This document shows positions 17,573 through 26,091 of a stretch of DNA of 40,887 nucleotides, piece by piece. How positions within the stretch are numbered: position 1 is the first letter of the stretch; each line of letters starts with the position of its first letter. The DNA lies in the NCBI GenBank assembly GCA_947474455.1, contig CANJIL010000026.1:1-40887 (forward strand). Direction: 5' to 3'. Source of the stretch: Hyphomonadaceae bacterium (GTDB lineage Bacteria; Pseudomonadota; Alphaproteobacteria; Caulobacterales; Hyphomonadaceae). The notes below the pieces were generated by a model, which saw only the letters and a list, made by a program, of their open reading frames with translations, did not search any database and was not told where the DNA came from. Position numbers and translations under genes: made by a program.

Positions 17573-19165
17573 TCAGGCCTGTGTCTTTCTCGCGCGCGAG
17601 ACGAGTCTCAGCGTGGAGGGATCGCGTTTGCCGGGGTCTTCGCCTGCGATGGCGCTGTCGAGTTGTTCGGCGAGCACCTTGCCGAGCTCGACGCCCCATT
17701 GGTCGAACGGATTGATGCCCCAGAGGATGCCGGCGGAGAAGGTACGGTGCTCGTAGAGCGCAATCAGCGCGCCGACGCTCTCGGGCGAAAGGGTGTCGAG
17801 CAGGATGGTAGTGGAGCCGCGGCCGCCTTCCATGTGCATGTGAACGGCTTGCGCCGTGGCTTTCTCAGCGGACATACCCTTAGCAAGCAGTTCCTTTTCC
17901 GCTGCTTCACGGCTGCGCCCTTCAAGAAGACCCTCTGCTTGCGCGAAGGCGTTGGCGAGCAGGGCCCGGCCCCGCGCCTTGTCACCGGCGCCGGCATTCA
18001 GCGCGGCGACGAACTCGATCGAGGTGTCGCGCAGGCCCTGATGCAGAAGCTGGTGAAAGGAGTGCTGCCCGAGCGTTCCGACCGAACCCCAGACGATCGG
18101 AGCGGTGGGCGCGATCAAGCCGCCGGGCGCGTCCGAGACGTTTTTGCCGTTCGATTCCATTTCGAGTTGCTGCAGGAATTCCGGCAGCTTGCGCAGACGA
18201 TGGGCGTAAGCGAGGACTGTGCGCGTCGGCGCGCCGTCCTTGTTTGAGTGGCGGAACACATCAAGCATGGCGAGCTTTGCGGGCACGTTACGGTCGAGCG
18301 GCGTATCGCGGAAGTGGGCGTCCATCTCAACGGCGCCTTTCAGAAAACCGCCCCACACATTGACGCCTAGCGCGATCTGCAGCGAGAGGCCCACGGAGGA
18401 CCAGACGGAATAACGACCGCCTACGCTCTCATCCATCGGGAAGATGCGATCCTCGGCTGCGCCCCAGGCCTTTGCCTTGCCGATCGCGGAGGAGACGGCT
18501 GCGAGGTGATTGTTGGCTTGGGTTTCGCCGAGCGCCTTCACGAGCCATTCGCGGGCGAGCAGCGCGTTGGAGGCGGTCTCGGGCGTCTTGAAGGATTTGG
18601 ACACGACGAGGACCAGAGTGGTCTTGGGATCGAGATCGGCGGTGGCTTCGGCGAAGTCTTCCGGGTCGACGTTGGCGACGAAGCGGATTTGCGGGCCCTT
18701 GGAGGCGTAGTTGCGTAACGCATCCCAGATCAGGCGGGGGCCGAGGTCAGAGCCGCCGATGCCGACATGAAGGATCGTTCTGACCGTGAAACCAAGCCCG
18801 CCGCTGGCGGCTTTCTCCGCGAACGTTGCGGCCTTCTCGGCCTCGCGCGCCATGGCTTCGGCGGCCGGGATGCCTTTGCCGGCGCCGCGCGAGGTCCAAT
18901 GAAGCGCCGGTCGATTTTCCGAGACGTTGACGATTTCGCCCGCGAACAGCGAGCGGATCTTGTCTTTCAGGCGACGTTCCTCGGCCAACCCCTGAAGGGC
19001 GGCCATGGCGCCCTCGTCGATAAACTGCTTTGCGACGTCGGCTTCCAGATGGGGGGCGGGCCAGATGAAGGCATCGAGATCGTTGCGGTTTGCGATGGTT
19101 TGCAGGGTTTTTTTGCTCAACCGCGCGTACTCGGCCTCGACCTTTTTCCAGCTGGAGAGCGTCAT
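17573..19165 (-). CDS. pgi: Glucose-6-phosphate isomerase
   Basis: Interconverts glucose-6-phosphate and fructose-6-phosphate in the cytoplasm; 530 aa, close to the usual ~545. Visible blocks are SENRPALHWTSRG, the sugar-phosphate-binding HVGIGGSDLGPRL, VSKSFKTPET, the signature-like DESVGGRYSVWSSVGL, GTLGQHSFHQLLHQG with the ring-opening histidine, and FDQWGVELGKVLA near the C-terminus. The ATG has a modest GGGA upstream. Divergent from the cytochrome c gene, with ~115 bp between starts that must hold both promoters. Confidence 0.96.
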   Translation of the reverse strand: MTLSSWKKVEAEYARLSKKTLQTIANRNDLDAFIWPAPHLEADVAKQFIDEGAMAALQGLAEERRLKDKIRSLFAGEIVNVSENRPALHWTSRGAGKGIPAAEAMAREAEKAATFAEKAASGGLGFTVRTILHVGIGGSDLGPRLIWDALRNYASKGPQIRFVANVDPEDFAEATADLDPKTTLVLVVSKSFKTPETASNALLAREWLVKALGETQANNHLAAVSSAIGKAKAWGAAEDRIFPMDESVGGRYSVWSSVGLSLQIALGVNVWGGFLKGAVEMDAHFRDTPLDRNVPAKLAMLDVFRHSNKDGAPTRTVLAYAHRLRKLPEFLQQLEMESNGKNVSDAPGGLIAPTAPIVWGSVGTLGQHSFHQLLHQGLRDTSIEFVAALNAGAGDKARGRALLANAFAQAEGLLEGRSREAAEKELLAKGMSAEKATAQAVHMHMEGGRGSTTILLDTLSPESVGALIALYEHRTFSAGILWGINPFDQWGVELGKVLAEQLDSAIAGEDPGKRDPSTLRLVSRARKTQA

Positions 19166-19280
19166 TTTGCGGAATTCCCTTCGCGCAGCGGATGGTCTGA
19201 AGAATTTGGCGCAGACCGATGCAATCGGCGAGCCCAGATGCCGCAGAAGCGGCGATTAACATGATCGAGTGTGAGGCGTT

Positions 19281-19739
19281 ATGCGGCCTGCTTATCTGAT
19301 TCCGGCGATTGTGGCGGGCGTTCTGGCCCTTTCCGCCTGTGGCGAGAGCGCTCCAGCGGCGCCGGCGGGCCCGGCCGTGCCGGTTCCGACGCTTGAAGAG
19401 CTGCCTGCGCCCTACAACGAAGCGGATGTTGAAACCGGAAAGGGCCTATTCGGGCGACAATGCGCTGCGTGCCATTACCTGGTCGCCGACAAGGGGCATC
19501 TGGTCGGCCCCAACCTGCACGGCGTGTTCGAGCGTGGAACGGGCAAGGCTGCTGGCTATGCCTATTCGAACGCGCTCAAGAATTTCGATCATCCCGCATG
19601 GACGCCTGACCTGCTGGAGCAATGGCTGCTCGCGCCGCAGGGGTTCGTTCCCGGCACGTCGATGTTCTTCAACGGGATCAAGGATCCGATGGAACGCCGC
19701 GCCCTGATTGCATATCTGCTGATCGAGACTCGGAAATAG
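19281..19739 (+). CDS. Class I cytochrome c, lipoprotein
   Basis: A membrane-anchored electron carrier, 152 aa. The signal ends in a lipobox (LALSAC, Cys20) followed by an Ala/Pro linker. Heme attachment is CAACH (Cys61, Cys64, His65), and the distal ligand is Met128 in PGTSMFF. GPNLHGVFERGTGKAAGYAYS is the mitochondrial-type cytochrome c signature. GAGG at 19273-19276 supports the ATG. It probably shuttles electrons to the terminal oxidase. It ends exactly where the convergent nadK stop begins. Confidence 0.92.
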   Translation: MRPAYLIPAIVAGVLALSACGESAPAAPAGPAVPVPTLEELPAPYNEADVETGKGLFGRQCAACHYLVADKGHLVGPNLHGVFERGTGKAAGYAYSNALKNFDHPAWTPDLLEQWLLAPQGFVPGTSMFFNGIKDPMERRALIAYLLIETRK

Positions 19740-20507
19740 CTAGAGCGAGAATTGCTCGCGCAATATGCGCTCGTCGAGCGCGTGGCCTTGGTCGAAGAGC
19801 ATCGTGAGCGACTTGGCGTGATCCCCGCGGATCTCGACGCGGGCGACGTCGCGCACTTCCTGCGTGTCCGCGGATGCAGCGACGGGGCGGCGCACGGGAT
19901 CCAGCACCTCGATTTCGACCCGCGCGTCGTGGCGCAGTAGCGCTCCGCGCCAGCGCCTTGGGCGGAAAGGCGAGATCGGGGTGAGCGCGAGCAGGTTAGC
20001 GCCGATCGGCAATATAGGTCCGTGGGCGGAAAGATTGTAGGCGGTTGAGCCGGCAGGCGTCGCGACCAGCACGCCATCAGCCGCGAGATCAGCGAGACGC
20101 TCCTTGCCGTCAACCATGATGCGCAGCTTGGCCGTCTGTGCCGTCTGCCGCAGCAGCGAGACTTCGTTGATGGCCTGAAGATGGGTGACCTTTCCCTTGA
20201 CCGCCACCGCCGTCATGGCGAGCGGGTGGATCACGGCGCACACGGCGACCTCGAGCCGGGCCGGAAGATCTTCCTCGGAATAGTCGTTCATCAGGAAGCC
20301 GACCGTACCGCGGTGCATGCCATAGACGGGCAGCCTGTCGGCATAGCGGCCGCGCAGGGTTTCCAGCATCCAGCCATCCCCGCCTAGAGCCACGATGACG
20401 TCGGCTCTACTGGCGGGGCTCTGGCCATAACGCCGGGTCATCTGCTCCAGCGCCTGACGCGCCTCCGGCTTGGCCGACGCGGTGAAATGGATCTTGGGGT
20501 CGGCCAT
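19740..20507 (-). CDS. nadK: NAD kinase
   Basis: Phosphorylates NAD to NADP; 255 aa, the short form common in alphaproteobacteria. The diphosphate-binding motif is LGGDG (Asp44 catalytic), followed by the substrate block INEVSL and the glycine-rich GVLVATPAGSTAYNLSA. Its ATG lies ~107 bp from the divergent aldolase-family start. Stops of nadK and the cytochrome gene abut with no spacer. Confidence 0.94.
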   Translation of the reverse strand: MADPKIHFTASAKPEARQALEQMTRRYGQSPASRADVIVALGGDGWMLETLRGRYADRLPVYGMHRGTVGFLMNDYSEEDLPARLEVAVCAVIHPLAMTAVAVKGKVTHLQAINEVSLLRQTAQTAKLRIMVDGKERLADLAADGVLVATPAGSTAYNLSAHGPILPIGANLLALTPISPFRPRRWRGALLRHDARVEIEVLDPVRRPVAASADTQEVRDVARVEIRGDHAKSLTMLFDQGHALDERILREQFSL

Positions 20508-20614
20508 GTTCAGGTCCTGCTGCCGCGCCCCTATAGCGCTGAAATCCGGAAATGACGACAGAATGACTTTTGCGACCGGGCAGGATAAAAATGCTCCCAG
20601 CAGGAGATTTTCCG

Positions 20615-21385
20615 ATGGCCGATGATCTCAAGTCCATGAGCGTCAAGGATCGCTGCAGCGCGGAAGAATGGAAAGTCCGCGTGGAACTGGCCGCGCTTTA
20701 CAGGCTGGTCGCCCTGCACGGATGGGACGACATGATCTTCACCCACATATCGGCCCGCGCGCCGGGGCCGGAGCACCACTTCCTGATCAACCCCTATGGC
20801 TATTTCTTCGACGAGATGACGGCGTCGTCTCTGGTGAAGGTCGATCTCGATGGCAATATCGTTGAACCGACCGAGCACATGATCAACCCGGCGGGGTTCA
20901 CCATCCACTCGGCGATCCATGCAGCGCGCGAGGATGCCAAGTTCGTGCTGCATGTCCATACGGATGCCGGCATCGCAGTAGCGGCCACCAAGGAGGGCCT
21001 GCTGCCGATCAGCCAGCATGCGCTGATCGCGCTGCCGAACCTTGCCTATCACGACTATGAAGGCATCGCGCTCGATCTCGACGAGCGCGAGCGGCTGGTG
21101 AGGGATCTTGGCGACAAGACCGCGCTGATGCTGTGGAACCATGGCACGCTCTCGGTGGGAGAAACCGCGGGTGAGTGTTGGGTGCAAATCTTCTTCCTCG
21201 AGCGCGCCTGCCAGATACAGGTGATGGCGTCGGCGCAGGGCCGCGAGCACCTGCGCATCGCGCCTGAAGAGTCCATCGAAACGGTGAAAGAACAGCAGGC
21301 CATGGCGCGCAAGTTCGGCGGCATGCTGGCCTGGCCGGGCTGCCTTAGGAAGCTGGATCGCGAGTCGCCAGGATACGACAGCTAG
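20615..21385 (+). CDS. Class II aldolase/adducin-family protein
   Basis: A zinc-type aldolase fold, 256 aa from the ATG at 20615, which has AGGAG at 20602-20606; a longer frame from 20570 has no ribosome binding site. Metal ligands visible are His113 and His115 in VLHVH and His176 in NHGTL. The block that in fuculose/ribulose-phosphate aldolases reads PSSE, giving the catalytic Glu, here reads NPAGF with Phe95. This is the adducin-like subgroup, for which a canonical aldol reaction is doubtful. Substrate unknown; no sugar-pathway genes are adjacent. Confidence 0.85.
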   Translation: MADDLKSMSVKDRCSAEEWKVRVELAALYRLVALHGWDDMIFTHISARAPGPEHHFLINPYGYFFDEMTASSLVKVDLDGNIVEPTEHMINPAGFTIHSAIHAAREDAKFVLHVHTDAGIAVAATKEGLLPISQHALIALPNLAYHDYEGIALDLDERERLVRDLGDKTALMLWNHGTLSVGETAGECWVQIFFLERACQIQVMASAQGREHLRIAPEESIETVKEQQAMARKFGGMLAWPGCLRKLDRESPGYDS

Positions 21386-21484
21386 GTGACTATCCCGGGG
21401 GCGACGGCTGGGGAACGGGGCGCGGGGGACGCGGGGCATACCATTTGTTGCCGGATCGGCTGCGCTGGCCTCTCCAGCGGATGA

Positions 21485-22037
21485 GGCGCCTGGGCTGAGG
21501 GCCAGGCCGCGCAGCAATGGTTTGCGAACATGTCGCTCGAGACCGGCGAAGCTTGGCGCACGGACGATTTTGTCGGGCCTGGGCTTAGCGGCGGCTGGAC
21601 GCTCAAGACGCCAAGGTCGAGAGCGAGATACGGATAAGCGATCTCAATGAAGACCGGTCCGGCTTTAAGGTTGGGCGCGCAAAAGGCGTTTGGACTGACC
21701 GATAGAACCTCCTTTTCGCAGTGGGCGTCGTTGCTGGGCGGGGAAGCGATGGAACGACCGGAGCGCCAAGGTGGAGACTATGAAGCCCCGGCGGCGATTG
21801 GAGCCTCCTTCTCGCTGTTTGGGCGCGAGGGAATTGTAACCGCCGAGGCTAGCCAGCGGTGCAGGAGGCGGTTGCGAGCGCATGGTCGTCGAGATCAAGA
21901 CGAGGCCTAGAATTTGCCCCGGACTGAAACTTCACGCTCAAGAGGCATCGTCGGAACAGGGGCGCGGCACGCGATCCTCCAAGGCCGAGGCCGGCTTCTC
22001 CCGAGTTTTCGGGGTGTTCAGCGTCGAGGCCGGCTGA
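21485..22037 (+). pseudogene. Decayed outer-membrane barrel-like gene
   Basis: No intact gene lies between 21386 and 22228, but three plus-strand frames join into one plausible protein. Frame 1 (21485-21606) reads QQWFANMSLETGEAW and ends GLSGGWTLKT. Frame 2 (21607-21675) reads KVESEIRISDLNEDRSGFKVG. Frame 3 (from ~21674) reads AQKAFGLTDRTSFSQWASLL and ends GIVTAEAS, then another shift leads to MVVEIKTRP and on to SKAEAGFSRVFGVFSVEAG with a stop at 22037. The alternating GLTDRT, FSLFG and VEAG strands resemble an alphaproteobacterial outer-membrane barrel. At least three frame changes make it non-functional as written. The family call is inference from pattern. Confidence 0.42.
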
Positions 22038-22234
22038 CGCGAGGAAGTATCTGGCGAATTCGAGGAAAAGGGCCCGGTAGTTTCCGCCTGGGCGATGTTT
22101 TCTGCTGGGCCGCGGAGTGCGTAGCGCCCGCCTGAATTGCAGGGATGGCGCCGGGGCAGCCGTTTGTTAACCTTCCTCCCAACACTATTCTCAGAATCAT
22201 GCGCATTGCGTCGGGCGGCGACCATAGGATGGAC

Positions 22235-22747
22235 ATGAGCAAGCAGAAGCCCATCGAAGTGATCACGCCTCCGAACATGCTAAAGACGAAGGTCGGCGGC
22301 GCGCTGCCTGCGCTCGATCAGCGCGCAATCGCCCGGGCCGAAGCGGCGCTTGAGAAAATGTCCGGCCAGTTCGCGGACTGGATCAAGGAGGAACTCGCGC
22401 GTCTTCTGCAGGCCTGGGCGGTCTATGAGAAGAACCCCGGCGATGATGCCGCCAAGATCGAACTTCATCGTTGCGCCCATGATCTGAAGGGCCTGGCGCC
22501 CACCTATGGCTATCCGCTGGTCGGCCGCATCTGCGCGACGCTGTGCAAGCTGACGGGCGACGAGTATGGCGACATAAGAGCACCCGACAGGCTGCTCAAG
22601 GCGCATGTCGACGCCGCCAATGCGGCGGTCGTCGGCAAGATTAAGGGCGCCGAACATCCGGTTGGCCTTGCGCTTGTTGCCGAACTGGAAACCCAGACCA
22701 AAGAGATCATTGCTGCGCAGACTGCAGCGGAAGCGCCCAAGGCCTGA
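22235..22747 (+). CDS. Histidine phosphotransfer (Hpt) domain protein
   Basis: A soluble 170-aa phosphorelay intermediate. Residues ~75-150 contain CAHDLKGLAPTYGYPLVGRIC, the Hpt helix with phospho-acceptor His82. ATG 22235 is preferred because AGGA lies 5 bp upstream; an ATG at 22229 is possible, and a still longer frame from 22145 lacks a ribosome binding site. The N-terminal MSKQKPIEVITPPNML and a helix rich in Ala/Glu come first, and an Ala-rich tail ends the protein. Lone Hpt proteins in this group feed response regulators; none is adjacent in the same operon. Its stop lies one base from the stop of the convergent NUDIX gene. Confidence 0.85.
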   Translation: MSKQKPIEVITPPNMLKTKVGGALPALDQRAIARAEAALEKMSGQFADWIKEELARLLQAWAVYEKNPGDDAAKIELHRCAHDLKGLAPTYGYPLVGRICATLCKLTGDEYGDIRAPDRLLKAHVDAANAAVVGKIKGAEHPVGLALVAELETQTKEIIAAQTAAEAPKA

Positions 22748-22748
22748 T

Positions 22749-23540
22749 CTACCCCATAATCTCCGTCATGCGCTCTTCGGTGAGGCCGTAGCCAGCCTCC
22801 GCCGGAATGACGAGCACTTTGCCGTCTTCGCGCTCCTCAAGGCGCGGCTCGACCGTGATCACACGCTGCGTTCGCGCCGCTGCGATAGCGGCTGCCACGG
22901 TCTGTGATCGCGCCAGCACTTCGAGATTGAGCCGCGTGGGAAACATCAGCCGAGCCTCGCCGCGCCGGCGGCGGTCCAACAGATCCTGCGGCGCCGCCCA
23001 CGCATGATCTACGGCCTCGCGGCCATCATGGCGGACGATCTGATCCGCCGGGGCCTGAACGAGGAAGAAGTGCGTGTCGAACCGGCGAGGCTCGAAAGTC
23101 GGCGTGATCCAGTGGGAGAACAGAAGCAGCCGATCCAGCGTGAGCCTAAGTCCAGCGTCGCGCACCAGTTTAAGCAGCAATGAAGGGTCAGCCTCGACCA
23201 AACCGCGCATCGCATCGAAGCGGGCGCAATCATTCGCGCTTAGCTCGCGGCCATCGCCCGTCGCCAGCAACAGGCCGGATTCTTCGAACACTTCACGCGC
23301 CGCAGCGATGCGGAGCGACCGTTGATAGTGATCGTAGTCGCCCTCAGACAGCGCATCCCATGCGGGATCGGCATCGGACGCGGCAACCTTGCCGCCCGGA
23401 AAAACCCAGGCGCTGGCGCCGAACGCCATGCCCGCGCTGCGCCTGACCATCAGCACTTCGAGGCCGGGCCGCGCGGTGGGCGCATCGCGCAGCAGAACCA
23501 CGGTGGACGCTGGCTTCGGCAAATCAGCTGCAGGGATCAT
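22749..23540 (-). CDS. NUDIX hydrolase, NUDT19-like
   Basis: A 263-aa pyrophosphohydrolase of the NUDIX superfamily. The Nudix box is split: FPGGK at residues 47-51 and AREVFEESG at 81-89, leaving 31 residues between Gly50 and the REV arginine instead of about 13. This extended box is typical of the NUDT19 group, whose eukaryotic members cleave CoA and acyl-CoA; that substrate is inferred. A C-terminal ~130-residue helical extension (TLDRLLLFSHWITPTFEPRRFDTHFF) also fits that group. GGAAAGGG precedes the ATG. Confidence 0.85.
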   Translation of the reverse strand: MIPAADLPKPASTVVLLRDAPTARPGLEVLMVRRSAGMAFGASAWVFPGGKVAASDADPAWDALSEGDYDHYQRSLRIAAAREVFEESGLLLATGDGRELSANDCARFDAMRGLVEADPSLLLKLVRDAGLRLTLDRLLLFSHWITPTFEPRRFDTHFFLVQAPADQIVRHDGREAVDHAWAAPQDLLDRRRRGEARLMFPTRLNLEVLARSQTVAAAIAAARTQRVITVEPRLEEREDGKVLVIPAEAGYGLTEERMTEIMG

Positions 23541-23677
23541 TCACCCTTTCCTAACCTTGAAAAACGGGATGCCAACACCTTGCCGGGATTTGCTCGAAAT
23601 TGACAGTCCGGGCTTCGGCCAGCCTTCAGCCAAGCCTGTCATACAAGGGACAACAGCATCTCAGGCGGAACCCTGCA

Positions 23678-24376
23678 ATGACCCATGCGCGCGCTTCGCA
23701 TCTGCGCCTTGTTGTGAATGAGACCGCCCCGGTGACGGTGCGTCAGCCCCGGTTGCGCTTTCACCCGGTGGTCCGTCTTGCTGACGGCGCTGCGTTCGGC
23801 ATGCACACGGAAGCCGACATTGCTTTCGAAGACACATTCCAGCCGCGCCATCTGTCGGACGCCGCCCATCCTTCTGCCGCGACCTGGCTCGGCGACCTGA
23901 TCGAGCGCGCCGCCCGGCTGGCGCGCGACACAGGCGCGGACCTGCGTCCGTTGTCGATTTCGGCCCCGATGGCGGCCCTTTCGGACAAGGACTCCCCGAT
24001 GGCGGCCGAAGCCGGCGCTGCCCGTGGCGGCTTGCTGCAGCAGGAAATCCGGATCGATTTCAGCGACGCCTCGGTTTCGGCCTTGGAAGACCTTGCGTTG
24101 GATCGCGTGGACGCGTTCCGCCGCCGCGGATTCCGCGTTGGTCTCGACGCGCGTAAATCCTGGCGCACGCCGATGGGCGCCCGCGCCCGCATGACGTTCG
24201 AGGCTGTGCGCCTTGACCCGTCGCGCTTTGAGGCCATGGAAATCCCGATGACGCGGCTTGAGGTCGCCGCGGCTGACGGTATCGCCCTGATCGCGGAAAA
24301 TGTGCGCTGGCGCGATGCGGAAAAATTGGCGGAACTGGGCGTTCACTTCGCCACGGCCCCGAAGGCCGACGGCTGA
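23678..24376 (+). CDS. Degenerate EAL-domain protein
   Basis: A 232-aa protein from the ATG at 23678, the start nearest a GGCGGAA. It aligns by eye to an EAL fold in order: FHPVVRLADGAAFGMHTEADI where active enzymes have YQPIxxxxxxxxxGxEAL; LSISAP for the second strand; EIRIDFSD for the E-I-T-E strand; GFRVGLDARKSW for GxxxALDDFG; VRLDPSRFE for VKID; and IAENVRWRDAEKLAELG for AEGVE with the trailing helix. The EAL glutamate and the DDFG aspartates needed for metal and c-di-GMP hydrolysis are absent. It should be catalytically inactive, perhaps a c-di-GMP or protein-binding adaptor. Divergent from the NUDIX gene. Confidence 0.6.
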   Translation: MTHARASHLRLVVNETAPVTVRQPRLRFHPVVRLADGAAFGMHTEADIAFEDTFQPRHLSDAAHPSAATWLGDLIERAARLARDTGADLRPLSISAPMAALSDKDSPMAAEAGAARGGLLQQEIRIDFSDASVSALEDLALDRVDAFRRRGFRVGLDARKSWRTPMGARARMTFEAVRLDPSRFEAMEIPMTRLEVAAADGIALIAENVRWRDAEKLAELGVHFATAPKADG

Positions 24377-24399
24377 TCGCCAACAGGTCTAAGCGGGAG

Positions 24400-24415
24400 T
24401 TAACCCCTCGCTAAC
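24400..24415 (+). promoter_or_regulatory. CtrA-like box
   Basis: TTAA, seven bases (CCCCTCG), then CTAAC, close to the CtrA consensus TTAA-N7-TTAAC of Caulobacterales and relatives. It lies 43 bp upstream of the GTG start of the SLT-domain gene, where a cell-cycle-controlled promoter would sit. One of the half-sites has C for T. Confidence 0.5.
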
Positions 24416-24457
24416 CATAAACCCGCGAGCTAGGGCCCTGAATAAGGATCCTCGCCC

Positions 24458-25186
24458 GTGACCGATTCCATCGGCGGAACGCCTCAGGCCTTTCAGCGCG
24501 CGCAGGTAATGACCGCGCTACGCTCGGCGTCGAACAAGACGGGCGTTGATTTCAACTACCTCGTGAACACGGCGCAAAGGGAAAGCAATTTCGATCCGGC
24601 CGCAAAGGCGTCGACGTCGTCGGCCACTGGCCTCTTTCAGTTCACGAGCGAGACCTGGCTCAACGTGCTGGATCGTTATGGCGCCAAGCATGGCGTGAAG
24701 ACGGACGGCCTTTCCCGTGACGCGCTTCTGGAAATGCGCAAGGACGCAGGGCTGTCCGCAACCATGGCGGCGGAACTTGCGGGCGAGAACGGCAAGATTC
24801 TTTCGCGCAAGCTGGGGCGCGAGGCGACCTCGGCTGAACTCTATGCCGCGCACTTCATGGGACCACGGGATGCGGCGCGCCTGATTAGGGCGGCGCGTGA
24901 CAATCAACCTGGCGTCGCGGCGGAGATGTTTCCCCGCGCGGCGCTGGCGAACGCCAATGTCTTCCGCGGAGCTGACGGCGCCAAGCTGACGCCCCCGCAG
25001 CTCTATTCGAAGCTGACCGGGGTTGATGTCGCGCTGGCCGACGCGGGCCGTATCGCTGCCGGATTTGCGCCGCCTGTTGCGCCCGCCAATTCCGCGATCC
25101 TGCTTCAAGCTCAGCTTGGAACCGCTGCGCTCAACAGCAGCCTGATGACGGCGCTGTTGGGATTTCAGGAAGACAAGAAGGGCTAG
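24458..25186 (+). CDS. Lytic-transglycosylase (SLT) domain protein
   Basis: A 242-aa protein with a GTG start and AAGGA at 24444-24448. The SLT catalytic block is NTAQRESNFDPAAKA with Glu42, followed by SATGLFQFTSETWL, the soluble lytic transglycosylase signature. Residues ~100-170 (AAHFMGPRDAARLI) extend the lysozyme-like fold. No Sec, Tat or lipoprotein signal is visible although the substrate is peptidoglycan, so it may be exported by a specialised apparatus (for example flagellar export) or act as a partner domain. The CtrA-like box upstream suits a cell-cycle or flagellar role; that link is inference. Confidence 0.8.
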   Translation: MTDSIGGTPQAFQRAQVMTALRSASNKTGVDFNYLVNTAQRESNFDPAAKASTSSATGLFQFTSETWLNVLDRYGAKHGVKTDGLSRDALLEMRKDAGLSATMAAELAGENGKILSRKLGREATSAELYAAHFMGPRDAARLIRAARDNQPGVAAEMFPRAALANANVFRGADGAKLTPPQLYSKLTGVDVALADAGRIAAGFAPPVAPANSAILLQAQLGTAALNSSLMTALLGFQEDKKG

Positions 25187-25194
25187 ACTAGGCC

Positions 25195-25551
25195 TCACGC
25201 AGCGACGCGCTTCAGTGCGGCTCGGATGTCGTTGGCCTCGAATGGCTTCTTGACGATGACCGCCTCAAGGAACGGCGCTTCCAGTCCGGGCGAGCCATAA
25301 CCCGATGCGAAGATCAGCTTCACGCCGCGATCGCGGAGGATCTCGGCGGCGGGGAAGGACTTTCGTCCGTCAAGATTGCTGTCCAGGATGGCGATGTCGG
25401 CCTGGACAGTCTTGGCAAGCTCCACCGCCTGCGGCAGACGCATCGCGAGGCATGCGACCTTGTGGCCAAGATCGTTCAGCATGTCTTCCAGCATCATGGC
25501 GATCATCATCTCGTCGTCGACGACAAGTATGCGCATCGGGCCTGCCATCAT
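25195..25551 (-). CDS. Single-domain response regulator
   Basis: A 118-aa stand-alone receiver. RILVVDDE carries the acidic pair Asp12-Asp13, the phospho-acceptor is Asp57 in IAILDSNLDG, and VIVKKPF has the conserved lysine. There is no output domain. The sequence (LVVDDE...ALMLE-like, ILDSNLDG) is of the kind found beside HWE/HisKA_2 histidine kinases, and a PAS scrap of such a kinase lies head-to-head at 25551. GAGGGC precedes the ATG. With its partner gone it may be orphaned or fed by an unlinked kinase. Confidence 0.9.
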   Translation of the reverse strand: MMAGPMRILVVDDEMMIAMMLEDMLNDLGHKVACLAMRLPQAVELAKTVQADIAILDSNLDGRKSFPAAEILRDRGVKLIFASGYGSPGLEAPFLEAVIVKKPFEANDIRAALKRVAA

Positions 25552-25781
25552 TGATCGCCCTCGCAGAGGTCGGTCGGCGCATCGATGGGGCAGACGACGC
25601 CAGTCGGCTCGGCAAGCCCCTCACCGGCGCCGACTCGAAAGTGACGCTCGATCGCACAATCGGCGGCGGCGCGGGCGAACGCTACCTCGATTTCATCTAC
25701 CAGCCGGTCTCCAACTCTGACGGGATGGTCAGCGACATCTTTGTTGAAGGCCAGGACGTGACCGAGCGCATGCGCGGCGGG
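25551..25781 (+). pseudogene. PAS-domain remnant of a sensor kinase
   Basis: The plus-strand frame reads LIALAEVGRRIDGADD, then GKPLTGADSKVTLDR, then ERYLDFIYQPVSNSDGM and VEGQDVTER. The second half is the end of a PAS domain (YLDFxYQPxxxxxGxVxxIxVxGxDVTE), and the first resembles the N-terminal helix of such kinases with a block deleted between. No HWE or HATPase domain follows: the frame continues into unrelated sequence, and I see nothing more to 26091. It starts on the base where the response-regulator start lies on the other strand. Confidence 0.6.
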
Positions 25782-26091
25782 TTCCCCGTCGAAGGCTGGA
25801 TTGTCGCTCAAATGTTCCTTTGCGGCGTCAGTCATCGGGAAACTGGAACGCGCCGGCGCCCCGCCTCGCCGTTCGATTTTCTGACTTCTGCGCCCCAGTC
25901 GCACAGGATGCCGCCAGCCCGGCGCGGCAGAATAGATAGCGTGTTCAATGACCTTCACGCCGTTCAGCAGATTGACGGTCCCGCTCGGGTCATTGCCAGT
26001 AGCCCCGCTTTTCCGCCGGCCGTAAATATCCATTAACCCGACGCCAGCAATTGTCATTTCCCAAGGCAGTTCAAGCCTGAAGGCCCGAAGA

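Noticed and set aside
22160-22180. Possible CtrA half-site GTTAACC before the Hpt gene
   Set aside because: The second half-site is missing after seven bases.
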